37,917 bases of DNA from Bacteroidales bacterium (GCA_027022105.1 JALVZH010000220.1:1-37917); one strand, 5' to 3'. Shown: positions 16,722 to 25,460, numbered from the stretch's first letter. Program-made: numbers and translations. Notes: generated from the sequence alone by a model not told the origin.

Positions 16722-18857
16722 ATGAAGGTTTATAACACAAACGACATTAGAAACATTGCTCTTATCGGAGGGGCGAAATCGGGGAAGACCACCATCGCCG
16801 AATCCATGCTTTTCGAAGGTAAAATCATTAACAGAAAAGGAAGTGTTGACGACAAGAACACCGTATCGGATTACAGGCCCATAGAGGTTGAAAGACAACA
16901 TTCGGTGCACTCTTCCCTGCTTTACACTGTTTATAACGACAAAAAAATAAATATAATTGACGCTCCCGGTTTTGCCGATTATGTTGGTGAAACCATTGCC
17001 GCCCTTAACGTTGCCGATACCGCCATGATGATGATTAACGGACAGTCGGGTGTGGAAGCAACCACCGAGACTGCCTGGCGTCAGGCCGAAGCAAACAACA
17101 CACCTGTGTTTTTTGTTGTGAACCAGTTGGATCATCATGGTGCTAACTTCGATGATACCGTTACCTCGCTGAAAGACTATTTCGGCGATAAAGTAACCGT
17201 TGTTCAGTACCCGGTTAATGCCGGTGAGGGATTCGATACTGTTATTGATCTGGTATTGATGAAACAGTTGAAATTCAAAGACGGCGGCGGTGAGCCCGAA
17301 ATCAGCGATATTCCCGATTCGGAAAAAGACAAAGCCGAAGAGCTTCATCTGGCACTTATTGAAAATGCTGCCGAAGGTGATGAGTCGTTAATGGAAAAAT
17401 ATTTTGAAAACGACACCCTTACCATCGAAGAGATGCGCGAAGGACTTCGCCTCGGGTTGATTTCAAGAAGCATTTATCCCGTAATGTGTTCGTCGGCAAA
17501 GCACGGTATCGGTACAACGCGAATTCTCGATTTCATTACCAAATCGTGCCCCAATCCCGCCGAAATGCCGGGACGCAAAACCAAAGACGGAAAAGAATTC
17601 AAATGCAGCACCGACGATCCTACGGCACTCTTTATTTTCAAAACATCCATCGAGCAGCACCTTGGCGAAGTTTCGTTCTTTAAGTTGTACGGCGGACAAC
17701 TGACCGAGGGCCAGGATTTAATTAATCCGCGAACCGGCAACAAAGAGCGTGTTTCACAACTGTTTGTGGTAAACGGCAAAAACCGTGAAAAGGTTGAGAA
17801 AATTGTGGCCGGCGACATCGCCATTACCATTAAACTGAAAGATGTTCAAACCGGTGATTCACTGGTTGATCCCAAAGCAGGTATCGACGGATTTGAAGGG
17901 TTTAACATTCCCGATCCGTTATATACCGTTGCCATAAAGGCCGTTAACTCTGCCGATGACGAAAAACTCGGTGCCGTGCTTAACGAAATGCACAAAACCG
18001 ATCCTACCCTTGGAATTGAATTTTCGCGCGAGTTGAAACAATTGCTGATTAAGAGCCAGGGTGAATTCCATATAAATACCGTAAAATGGTATCTCAACAA
18101 CGAACATAAAATCGAGGTGGATATTTTTACACCCAAAGTGCCTTACCGCGAAACCATTACCAAAACGGCAAGCGCCGATTACCGTCACAAAAAACAATCG
18201 GGCGGTTCGGGTCAGTTCGGTGAGGTTCACCTGCGTATCCAGCCCTATTTCGAAGGATACAAAGATCCTACGGACATTCCCATAAGAGGAACCGATGTTC
18301 ACGATTTGCCCTGGGGCGGTAAACTGGTGTTTAACAACTGTATTGTGGGTGGCGCCATCGATGCCCGCTTTATGCCGGCCATCCTCAAAGGTATTATGGA
18401 AAGAATGCAGGAAGGCCCGCTTACCGGTTCTTATGCCCGCGACATTGTTGTTTATGTTTACGACGGTAAGATGCACCCCGTTGACTCCAACGAAATTTCT
18501 TTTAAACTGGCCGGCAGGAATGCATTTAGCATGGCTTTCAAAAAGGCAGGCCCGAAAATTATGGAGCCCGTTTACAATGTCGAAATTACCGTTCCCGAAG
18601 ACATGATGGGTGCCGTTATGACCGACCTGCAGGGTCGCCGCGGTATCATCATGGGTATGGAAGGAAAAGGCAAAAACCAGGTTATCAGGGCAAGGGTTCC
18701 CGGTGCCGAAATGGCACGCTATGCCACCTCCCTGAGTTCCATTACCTCAGGCCGCGGTGTTTTCACCATGAAATTCGACGCTTATGAGCAGGTACCTTCC
18801 GATGTTCAGGAAAAACTGCTGAAAGAATACGAAGAATCACAAAAAGAGGAAGAATAA
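16722..18857 (+). CDS. fusA2: EF-G2-type elongation factor G paralog
   Basis: A 711-residue translation factor with full EF-G architecture: G domain, beta-barrel domain II, and domains III-V ending in LLKEYEESQKEEE. The P-loop is intact (GGAKSGKT, 16-23) and G4 is NQLD (134-137). Two catalytic features differ from canonical EF-G. The switch I RGITI motif is replaced by RQHSV (58-62), and G3 is DAPGF (80-84) instead of DTPGH, so the GTPase histidine is Phe84. The start of the protein (MKVYNTNDIRNIAL) closely resembles Bacteroides EF-G2, a paralog reported to lack GTPase activity and to support gut colonisation under carbon limitation. I infer orthology from memory. It is single-gene, with its own promoter and terminator. 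Confidence 0.88.
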   Translation: MKVYNTNDIRNIALIGGAKSGKTTIAESMLFEGKIINRKGSVDDKNTVSDYRPIEVERQHSVHSSLLYTVYNDKKINIIDAPGFADYVGETIAALNVADTAMMMINGQSGVEATTETAWRQAEANNTPVFFVVNQLDHHGANFDDTVTSLKDYFGDKVTVVQYPVNAGEGFDTVIDLVLMKQLKFKDGGGEPEISDIPDSEKDKAEELHLALIENAAEGDESLMEKYFENDTLTIEEMREGLRLGLISRSIYPVMCSSAKHGIGTTRILDFITKSCPNPAEMPGRKTKDGKEFKCSTDDPTALFIFKTSIEQHLGEVSFFKLYGGQLTEGQDLINPRTGNKERVSQLFVVNGKNREKVEKIVAGDIAITIKLKDVQTGDSLVDPKAGIDGFEGFNIPDPLYTVAIKAVNSADDEKLGAVLNEMHKTDPTLGIEFSRELKQLLIKSQGEFHINTVKWYLNNEHKIEVDIFTPKVPYRETITKTASADYRHKKQSGGSGQFGEVHLRIQPYFEGYKDPTDIPIRGTDVHDLPWGGKLVFNNCIVGGAIDARFMPAILKGIMERMQEGPLTGSYARDIVVYVYDGKMHPVDSNEISFKLAGRNAFSMAFKKAGPKIMEPVYNVEITVPEDMMGAVMTDLQGRRGIIMGMEGKGKNQVIRARVPGAEMARYATSLSSITSGRGVFTMKFDAYEQVPSDVQEKLLKEYEESQKEEE

Positions 18858-18888
18858 ACTTCTTTAATAAAGTGAATGATTTTTATAG

Positions 18889-18918
18889 AAAAGCTCTGTT
18901 TATTGCAGGGCTTTTTTT
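18889..18918 (+). terminator. Rho-independent terminator after the EF-G2 gene
   Basis: AAAAGCTCTG-TTTATTG-CAGGGCTTTTTTT forms a stem with one G-U pair followed by a T-tract, 31 bp after the stop codon. Confidence 0.85.
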
Positions 18919-19004
18919 ACTTACTTTTGCATGAAAAGACTTAAATTTATTGTTCTTTTATAAATAGATTGTGTTATACATTAATATGTTCTTTATGAAC
19001 GGAT

Positions 19005-19169
19005 TTGTTTAAAGTCTTTTAATGACGCTCTATGAAAATATTGGAAATCTGAAAAATGAATTCCGTTGTTCCCCTCCTTGGAGGGGTAGGGGTGGGTTCG
19101 TTAAAAAGATATTCATTTTCAGATTTCCAATATTTTATATTAAAATTAAATATTAGCAAGTTAAACAAA
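19005..19169. repeat. Hairpin element, copy H5, full-length and inverted
   Basis: Arms 19035-19061 and 19111-19136 are reverse complements over 26 bp with a single bulged A. The core CCCCTCCTTGGAGGGG...GGGTGGG reads in the opposite orientation to the other copies, and the CCCGAC mini-hairpin is absent. Outer flanks include TTGTTTAAAGTC at 19005-19016 and a degenerate TTAAACAA at 19161, resembling the outer inverted repeats of H6. It lies between the EF-G2 terminator and argF. Confidence 0.85.
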
Positions 19170-19204
19170 AGCATTATAGTTCAAATATTTAAATCAATAA
19201 AGAA

Positions 19205-20206
19205 ATGGCTTTTAACATCAGAAACAGGAATTTTTTAAAACTGCTTGATTTCACACCCAAAGAGATAAAATTCATGCTCGACCTTGCAGCCGATTTGAAA
19301 AAGGCAAAATATGCAGGAACCGAACAGCAGCATTTGAAAGGCAAAAACATTGCGTTGATTTTCGAGAAGAGTTCCACCCGTACCCGTTGTGCATTTGAAA
19401 CCGCAGCTTACGACCAGGGTGCCAATGTTACTTACCTCGGCCCCACCGGTTCGCAAATAGGCAATAAAGAGAGCATGAAAGATACGGCACGGGTTCTCGG
19501 CAGAATGTACGACGGAATTGAATACCGCGGTTTCGGCCAGAAAATTGTTGAAGAATTGGGTAAGTACGCCGGTGTTCCCGTTTGGAACGGATTAACCGAT
19601 GAATTTCATCCCACGCAAATCCTTGCCGATTTCCTCACCATGATGGAACACTCCGACAAGCCGCTGCACAACATATCGTTTGCCTATTGCGGCGATGCCC
19701 GCAACAACATGGGCAATTCGCTGATGGTGGGTGCCGCCAAAATGGGGATGGATTTCAGAGCCGTTGCCCCCAAAGCCATGTGGCCCGATGAGGAACTTGT
19801 GAAAACCTGCCGCGATATTGCCAAAGAAACGGGCGCTGTCATTACGCTTACCGAAAATGTGGATGAAGGTGTAAAAGGCGTTGATTTTCTTTACACGGAT
19901 GTGTGGGTTTCCATGGGCGAACCCGACGAGGTATGGGAAGAACGTATAAAACTGATGATGCCCTATCAGGTAAATATGGAAATGGTGAAAAAAACCGGAA
20001 ATCCGAAAGTGAAATTCCTGCACTGCCTGCCCTCTTTCCATAACCGCGAAACCGTTATTGGAGAGGAGATTTATCAGAAATTCGGTATTGAAGCCATGGA
20101 GGTAACCGACGAGGTTTTTGAGTCGGAACACTCGGTGGTATTCGACGAAGCCGAAAACAGGTTGCATACCATCAAAGCGGTAATGGTTGCCACACTGGGA
20201 GACTGA
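19205..20206 (+). CDS. argF: Ornithine carbamoyltransferase
   Basis: A 333-residue enzyme transferring the carbamoyl group of carbamoyl phosphate to ornithine to give citrulline (or the reverse in arginine catabolism). The carbamoyl-phosphate motif SSTRTR is at 56-61, HPTQ at 135-138, ornithine-binding DVWVSMGE at 232-239, and catalytic HCLP at 273-276 (Cys274). The sequence is of the enterobacterial ArgF/ArcB type, not the acetyl- or succinyl-ornithine transcarbamylase known from Bacteroides. It starts right after hairpin H5 and is followed 38 bp later by pgk. Pairing with pgk could reflect a catabolic ATP-yielding role, but no other arc or arg gene is present here. Confidence 0.95.
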   Translation: MAFNIRNRNFLKLLDFTPKEIKFMLDLAADLKKAKYAGTEQQHLKGKNIALIFEKSSTRTRCAFETAAYDQGANVTYLGPTGSQIGNKESMKDTARVLGRMYDGIEYRGFGQKIVEELGKYAGVPVWNGLTDEFHPTQILADFLTMMEHSDKPLHNISFAYCGDARNNMGNSLMVGAAKMGMDFRAVAPKAMWPDEELVKTCRDIAKETGAVITLTENVDEGVKGVDFLYTDVWVSMGEPDEVWEERIKLMMPYQVNMEMVKKTGNPKVKFLHCLPSFHNRETVIGEEIYQKFGIEAMEVTDEVFESEHSVVFDEAENRLHTIKAVMVATLGD

Positions 20207-20244
20207 TTTTTTCAAATAAATATTAACAAACAAAGCAGACCACA

Positions 20245-21438
20245 ATGAAAACAATTGATGATTTTGATTTTACAGGCAAAAAAGCCATTGTAAGGGTTGA
20301 CTTTAACGTACCTCTCAATGAGCAATTTGAAATAACCGACGATACCCGCATGCGGGCGGCTGTTCCCACCATCCGGAAGTTAAGGGAAAAGGGTGCTGCG
20401 GTAATCCTGATGTCGCACCTCGGCCGACCCAAAAACGGACCGGAAGAAAAATTCTCGCTGAAACATCTTGTAAAACACCTTTCGGAGCTTTTGGGAACTA
20501 CAGTTGAGTTTGCCGACGACTGTATCGGTGAATCGGCAAAAGAAAAAGCATCGGCTTTGAAAGCAGGTGATGTGTTGCTGCTGGAAAATCTTCGTTTTTA
20601 CAAAGAGGAGACCAAAGGCGACGAAGCGTTTGCACAAAAACTGGCCGCTCTTGCCGATATGTATGTAAATGATGCCTTCGGTACGGCGCACCGTGCCCAT
20701 GCTTCAACCGCTGTTATTGCAAAATTCTTTCCCGGCGCCAAAATGTTCGGCTATGTTATGGCCAACGAAATCAAGAACATCAACAAGGTGCTGAAAGAGG
20801 CGGAAAAGCCTTTTACGGCTATCCTGGGCGGTGCCAAAGTTTCGGGAAAAATTGAAATTATCAACAACCTGCTGGATAAGGTGGACAACCTTATCATCGG
20901 AGGTGGTATGATGTTTACCTTTATCAAGGCCAACGGCGGCAAAGTAGGTAACTCGCTGGTGGAAGAGGATTTGACAGAAACCGCAAGAGAGGCCATGCAA
21001 AAAGCCAAAGAGCAGGATGTGGACATGTACATCCCCGTTGATGCCGTTATTGCCGATAAGTTTGACAATGAGGCAAACAGAAAAGTTTGCGCTTCAGATG
21101 AAATTCCCGACGGCTGGATGGGACTGGATATCGGTGATGAATCGGTAAAAACGTTTACAAATGTGATTGAGAATTCGGCCACAATCCTCTGGAACGGCCC
21201 TATGGGTGTGTTTGAGATGGAGAATTTTGCGCACGGAACAATCGAAATTGCAAAAAGCATTGCCCGTGCCACCGAAAAGGGAGCTTTCTCGCTGGTTGGT
21301 GGTGGCGACTCGGTGGCCGCAATTAATAAATTCAACTTACAGGATAAGGTGAGTTATGTTTCAACAGGCGGCGGAGCCATGCTCGAATATATCGAAGGAA
21401 AAACGCTTCCGGGAATTGCCGCCATTGAAGAAGAGTAA
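20245..21438 (+). CDS. pgk: Phosphoglycerate kinase
   Basis: Glycolytic enzyme of 397 residues that transfers phosphate between 1,3-bisphosphoglycerate and ADP. The N-terminal signature VRVDFNVPL is at 17-25. [16 protein letters not shown] and the hinge/C-domain motifs [21 protein letters not shown] and GGGDSVAAI are all present, and the length is standard. It lies 38 bp downstream of argF, probably in one transcript, and ends at a strong terminator. Confidence 0.97.
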   Translation: MKTIDDFDFTGKKAIVRVDFNVPLNEQFEITDDTRMRAAVPTIRKLREKGAAVILMSHLGRPKNGPEEKFSLKHLVKHLSELLGTTVEFADDCIGESAKEKASALKAGDVLLLENLRFYKEETKGDEAFAQKLAALADMYVNDAFGTAHRAHASTAVIAKFFPGAKMFGYVMANEIKNINKVLKEAEKPFTAILGGAKVSGKIEIINNLLDKVDNLIIGGGMMFTFIKANGGKVGNSLVEEDLTETAREAMQKAKEQDVDMYIPVDAVIADKFDNEANRKVCASDEIPDGWMGLDIGDESVKTFTNVIENSATILWNGPMGVFEMENFAHGTIEIAKSIARATEKGAFSLVGGGDSVAAINKFNLQDKVSYVSTGGGAMLEYIEGKTLPGIAAIEEE

Positions 21439-21471
21439 AACTTTTTCATAAAGTTTTGTTTTTGTTTAACG

Positions 21472-21499
21472 AAAAGCCTGCGCAATGCAGGCTTTTTTT
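21472..21499 (+). terminator. Rho-independent terminator after pgk
   Basis: AAAAGCCTGC-GCAAT-GCAGGCTTTTTTT, a perfect GC-rich stem followed by a T-tract. Confidence 0.92.
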
Positions 21500-21505
21500 A
21501 TTATA

Positions 21506-21705
21506 AACTTGTTTAAAGTCTAAACATTTGATAAATTATAAAATATTGAAAACCAGAAAAGTGAATATCTTTTTTTTAATAAACCCACCCCTACACCTCC
21601 CGACGTAAAGTCGGGACAAGCCCTCCAAGGAGGGGAATAATGGAATTCATTTTCTGGTTTTCAATATTTTATACTCATTGTCATCACATTAACTTTAAAC
21701 AACTT
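21506..21705. repeat. Hairpin element, copy H6, full-length 200 bp with outer inverted repeats
   Basis: The outer terminal inverted repeats AACTTGTTTAAAGT (21506-21519) and ACTTTAAACAACTT (21692-21705) match at 13 of 14 positions. Inside, arms 21537-21566 and 21645-21673 pair over 29 bp with one bulged G. The centre holds CCCACCCCTAC, the CCCGAC/GTCGGG mini-hairpin and CCCTCCAAGGAGGGG. The outer parts, without the inner hairpin, recur in inverse orientation at 36324-36384. Confidence 0.9.
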
Positions 21706-21752
21706 CTATTCGTTTAAATATATGGCAAAACATATAAAAGCAAAAAATACCT

Positions 21753-21760
21753 TATTTTTG
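21753..21760 (+). promoter_or_regulatory. trpS -7 element TATTTTTG, near-leaderless
   Basis: TATTTTTG is followed by only GCGCC before the ATG at 21766. If transcription starts a few bases after the box, as usual for these promoters, the mRNA has almost no 5' leader. Confidence 0.6.
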
Positions 21761-21765
21761 CGCCC

Positions 21766-22773
21766 ATGGAAAAAAGAGAGATTGTATTGAGCGGGATTCG
21801 TCCCACGGGAAACCTGCATCTTGGAAATTACTTCGGTGCAGTTACCAATTTTGTAAAGATGCAGGAAACCAACGAGTGCTATTTTTTTATTGCCGATTAC
21901 CATTCGCTTACCACACATCCGCACCCCGATAACCTGCAGGGAAATGTTCGTCAGGTGCTGGTGGAATACCTTGCTGCCGGGCTTGACCCTGAAAAAGCAA
22001 CGCTTTACCTGCAAAGCGACATTCCCGAAACGGCGGAATTGTACTTGTTTCTGAACATGAACGCCTATCTTGGTGAGTTGGAACGGGTTACCACCTTTAA
22101 GGAAAAGGCACGCAAACAGCCCGACAACGTAAATGCCGGACTGCTTACCTATCCTACCCTTATGGCTGCCGACATACTGATTCACAAAGCCACAAAAGTA
22201 CCCGTAGGAAAAGACCAGGAACAGAACCTGGAGATGACCCGCACTTATGCCCGCCGGTTTAACCACATGTACAAGGCTGACTTTTTCCCCATCCCCACGG
22301 CTTACAATTTCGGCAAACAATTGGTAAAAATCCCCGGCCTCGACGGCTCCGGAAAAATGGGAAAATCGGAAGGGGAGGGGAATGCCATTTTCCTGAACGA
22401 CGACCCCAAAGTTATCCGTAAAAAGGTGATGCGCGCAGTTACCGACAGCGGCCCCACCGAGAAAAACCAAACCAAACCCGATCCCATCGAAAACCTCTTT
22501 ACACTGATGAAAGTGGTGTCCAAACCCGAAACCGTAGCCTTTTTCGACGAACAGTATAACAACTGCACCATTCGTTACGGTGACATGAAAAAACAACTGG
22601 CCGAAGATATCATTGCATTTACCACACCTTTCCGCGAAAAGATAGAGGAAATTTCGGCCGACCAAGACTACATCCTGAAAGTGATGAACATGGGTGCCGA
22701 AAAGGCCCGCGAAAGCGCCGTTAAAACCATGCGCGAGGTGAGGGAACTGATTGGGTTCAGGAAGATTTATTAA
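21766..22773 (+). CDS. trpS: Tryptophanyl-tRNA synthetase
   Basis: Class I aminoacyl-tRNA synthetase of 335 residues that charges tRNA-Trp. The HIGH-equivalent is PTGNLHLGNY (13-22) and the KMSKS-equivalent is GKMGKS near residues 195-201. The tryptophan-pocket and adenylate motifs (KDQEQNLEMTR, SGIRPTG) are present, and the length is usual for bacterial TrpRS. It is monocistronic, with the promoter immediately before the start codon and a weak terminator after. Confidence 0.96.
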   Translation: MEKREIVLSGIRPTGNLHLGNYFGAVTNFVKMQETNECYFFIADYHSLTTHPHPDNLQGNVRQVLVEYLAAGLDPEKATLYLQSDIPETAELYLFLNMNAYLGELERVTTFKEKARKQPDNVNAGLLTYPTLMAADILIHKATKVPVGKDQEQNLEMTRTYARRFNHMYKADFFPIPTAYNFGKQLVKIPGLDGSGKMGKSEGEGNAIFLNDDPKVIRKKVMRAVTDSGPTEKNQTKPDPIENLFTLMKVVSKPETVAFFDEQYNNCTIRYGDMKKQLAEDIIAFTTPFREKIEEISADQDYILKVMNMGAEKARESAVKTMREVRELIGFRKIY

Positions 22774-22784
22774 AGCAACTTTTT

Positions 22785-22818
22785 AAAAACGAACCGGGTA
22801 TTTGGTACGGTTGTTTTT
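22785..22818 (+). terminator. Probable terminator after trpS
   Basis: AAAAAC-G-AACCG pairs with CGGTT-G-TTTTT around a short loop, with one bulged base. The T-run is part of the stem. It starts about 12 bp after the trpS stop codon. Confidence 0.6.
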
Positions 22819-22943
22819 GGGGAGTGGTTCAAGCTACGCTGCGTGCCGATTTCCGTAAAGGTAATTTTTTAACTGCCATTAACCTTGTTCCGTGAATTAT
22901 CTTTCATGTTTTCAATTAATTAAGACATGCGCAATAACCAATT

Positions 22944-23342
22944 TTACAGGACGTTCTTTATTTCTTTTTCGATTAATTTTATCATTTCATTCACTGGTTC
23001 AAACAATGGCAAACGGATGATTCATCATAGTCAAAAATGTTTTCGTAGTCACCTTTTTGCCGCCAGTCAGATAGTTCGGATAATAATTTTCCATATTTTT
23101 TGTCGAATTTACCTGTTTTTACAAAATGTAATGAGAATTGGCTTTTTGTTGCAGAATGAGATTTTGTCAGGATTTTATTTGCGACGAGTAAGGCATTCAC
23201 AGCATAAAATAAAGAATAATAAAGTCGATTTACTGCCGATTCCCAAAATTCATTTTCAGCTAAAATTTTCGCGGCATTATATGTTTTGCGGGCCGATTCG
23301 ATACTGTAATTTACATATTTCTTTTCTTTTATCTTTTTTCAT
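22944..23342 (-). pseudogene. HEPN-domain protein pseudogene (two frameshifts)
   Basis: Conceptual translation across frames gives a complete HEPN-domain protein of about 132 residues: KKYVNYSIESARKTYNAAKI, then NRLYYSLFYAVNALLVANKI, then THS/KSHSATKSQFSLHFVKTG, DWRQKGDYENIFDYDESSV, and LPLFEPVNEMIKLIEKEIKN before a stop at 22944. Two single-base changes break it. One extra A lies in the AAAAAA run right after the ATG (23334-23339). One base is missing in the GTTTG at about 23015, after ESSV. HEPN proteins of this type are usually the RNase toxin or partner of a minimal nucleotidyltransferase; none is present next to it. A sequencing error at either site cannot be excluded. Confidence 0.75.
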
Positions 23343-23425
23343 GCTTCCCGAAAGAATTATATGATTAACAGAGGTTATGATGTAAGAAATCAGATGTAAG
23401 ATGTTAGATTGCAGAATGGGAAGGT

Positions 23426-23610
23426 GCGGCAGGGATGGGAGCGGTAGCTCGCAGCCGGCGGGGCTTGTGAGGCTTGCGGTGAGGAGGCTGAGCGGTGAGC
23501 GAAGACCCCGCAGCCGCATAAAACAATATTTCATTTTTAATTAATGAAATATTCTGAGCCGAACAGCCCTGCCGGCGAGGACTACAAGCGGACAGCCTGC
23601 CCGGCCGCCC
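23426..23610 (+). repeat. GC-rich RNA-like intergenic element, copy R-C (most complete)
   Basis: The 5' block GGCAGGGATGGGAGCGGTAG and GAGCGAAGACCCCGCA resemble R-A. An apical hairpin follows, AATATTTCATT (23525-23535) pairing with AATGAAATATT (23543-23553). Then comes GCCGAACAGCCCTGCCGGCG (as R-B) and the 3' block GACTACAAGCGGACAGC with CCCGGCCGCCC. The GGCAGGG and GCCTGCC ends can pair, closing the structure. It separates the HEPN pseudogene from the symporter gene. Confidence 0.7.
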
Positions 23611-23641
23611 AAAAAATAACAAGCATTAAAAACCTGTCAAC

Positions 23642-25348
23642 TTACCAGAAAACGGTGTATAAAACCACCAAAATGATACAGATAATAAATGCGCTGATGT
23701 TGAAAACCGGTTCCGTGGCAAACATCTCTTTGCGGATTTTGATGGCCTTTTTGTCGTCGGTGCCATGTGTTTCTATCAGGCTGATGACAATCATTATGGC
23801 AGCTACCGCAAGAAAGGTATAAGCCATCTGGTTCATCCAGGGGATATCGGGAAAAAGGCTTTCGAGCGAAGTGCCGGTAAACCAGCCTTTGTTTCCGGTT
23901 TTGAAATAGAGGGCAACGGGAATGGATGCCAGCGCCCCCCAAACGGCTGCATTGTTGGTGGTTTTTTTCCAGAACAAACCCAACAGGAAAATGGCGAGAA
24001 TACCGGGGCTTACGATACCTGTGTATTCCTGTATAAACTGAAACACCTGCGGCAGGCTTCCCAACAGCGGGGCAAGGATGACGGCAATGAGCAGAGCCAC
24101 ACCGGCAGTCAGACGGCCGGTAAATACAATCTGCTTGTCGCCGGCATGTTTGTTAATGTAGGGTTTGTAAATGTCCATTGTAAAAATGGTAGAGGTGGAA
24201 TTGACCATGGATGCCACCGATGAAACAATGGCGGCAGCCAGTGCGGCAAGCACCAGCCCTTTTAAACCGATGGGAATAAACTGCCTGATAAGCCACGGAT
24301 AGGCGCGGTCGTTGGCAATGGTACCGGCCTGCGTAATAAATGAAGAATCAACGGATTGGGTGGTAACGGTACCGTCAGGGCCGGCATTGAGCATAAAGGC
24401 TACTATGCCGGGGATAACCACCAGCAGCGGAATTAATATTTTTAAAAATGCCGCCAGGGCAATGCCTTTTTGCGACTCGCGAAGGCTTTTAGCGGCCAAA
24501 GTACGCTGGATAATGTACTGGTTGAACCCCCAATAATAGAGGTTGGCCACCCACATTCCGCCGATAAGTACCGACAGTCCGGGCAAATCCCACCAGGCAT
24601 CTTTGCCGTCGGGTGTAATGATTTCACCTTTGTGGACAATCATGTGAAATTTTTCGGGAACGGTGTGGTACAAAACCTTAAATCCTTCGATTACCCCGCC
24701 GTGGGGTGCAATGTGGCTCAATGCGATAAATGTTGTTACCAGCCCGCCTATGGTAAGCAGGGTTACCTGCAACACGTCGGTCCAGGCCACCGACGAAAGC
24801 CCGCCCCAAAGCGAATAGGCTGCGGCAAACAGTGCCAGGGCTATGACGGCATAAACCATTAACGAGCCGTCGCCGTTACCGAAAATGGTATCGATGGCCA
24901 ATCCGCCGAGGTAAAGTACCGAAGTGAGGTTAACAAATACGAAAAGTGCTATCCAAAATACTGCAAGGATCGATTTCAGGTTGGTGCTGTACCTTTTTTC
25001 AAGAAATTCGGGGATGGTGTAGAGTTTCTTTTCGATGAATACAGGCAGGAAGAATTTACCGACAATCAGCAGGGTCAATGCGGCCATCCATTCGTAGGAG
25101 GCTATGGCCAACCCGATGGCAAAACCCGAACCGGACATGCCGATAAACTGCTCGGCAGAGATGTTGGCTGCAATTAGTGAGGCACCGATGGCCCACCAGG
25201 GCAGTGTTTTGCCGGCCAGAAAATAGTCTTCGGCATTGCGCTGATGCCCTTTTTTGCCGCGCGATACCCACAAGCCGATGGCAAGTATGGTAACGGCATA
25301 GGCGGCAAATACAATGTAATCCCAAAAATCGAGGTTGATGTTTTTCAT
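23642..25348 (-). CDS. Sodium/sugar symporter, vSGLT-like (SSS family)
   Basis: A 568-residue inner-membrane transporter with about 14 transmembrane helices, importing a sugar with Na+. The sequence closely follows the Vibrio SGLT: NISAEQFIGMSGSG (N62, Q67), ASYEW (E86), VFVNLTSVLYLGGLA, WGGLSSVAWTDVLQ, and the central GGMWVANLYYWGFNQYIIQR. N62, Q67 and E86 line up with the vSGLT sugar-contacting Asn64, Gln69 and Glu88 as I remember that numbering. This points to galactose/glucose-type substrates. The start at 25348 (MKNINLDFWD) is chosen; 34 more upstream residues are unrelated to the family. No sugar-metabolism gene is adjacent. Confidence 0.92.
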   Translation of the reverse strand: MKNINLDFWDYIVFAAYAVTILAIGLWVSRGKKGHQRNAEDYFLAGKTLPWWAIGASLIAANISAEQFIGMSGSGFAIGLAIASYEWMAALTLLIVGKFFLPVFIEKKLYTIPEFLEKRYSTNLKSILAVFWIALFVFVNLTSVLYLGGLAIDTIFGNGDGSLMVYAVIALALFAAAYSLWGGLSSVAWTDVLQVTLLTIGGLVTTFIALSHIAPHGGVIEGFKVLYHTVPEKFHMIVHKGEIITPDGKDAWWDLPGLSVLIGGMWVANLYYWGFNQYIIQRTLAAKSLRESQKGIALAAFLKILIPLLVVIPGIVAFMLNAGPDGTVTTQSVDSSFITQAGTIANDRAYPWLIRQFIPIGLKGLVLAALAAAIVSSVASMVNSTSTIFTMDIYKPYINKHAGDKQIVFTGRLTAGVALLIAVILAPLLGSLPQVFQFIQEYTGIVSPGILAIFLLGLFWKKTTNNAAVWGALASIPVALYFKTGNKGWFTGTSLESLFPDIPWMNQMAYTFLAVAAIMIVISLIETHGTDDKKAIKIRKEMFATEPVFNISAFIICIILVVLYTVFW

Positions 25349-25419
25349 TTCACATGTTTTTCGTCGGGCTAAAATAAAAAAAGCAGGGAAACCGGTAAAT
25401 TTGTCAAACAGGGTTCGTT

Positions 25420-25460
25420 GTTTGCATTGGTAATGAATAAAAGTTTGCATTAGTAATGAA
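25420..25460 (+). repeat. 18-bp direct repeat over the DUF4143 promoter
   Basis: GTTTGCATTGGTAATGAA (25420-25437) and GTTTGCATTAGTAATGAA (25443-25460) differ at one position and have a 23-bp period. Each contains the inverted pair CATT/AATG. The second copy supplies the TTTG (-33) box of the promoter at 25444-25475, so the repeats are placed like operator sites. Confidence 0.65.

Noticed and set aside
22927-23364. Plus-strand 145-residue ORF opposite the HEPN pseudogene
   Set aside because: The antisense frame of recognisable HEPN coding sequence; it has no family features of its own.
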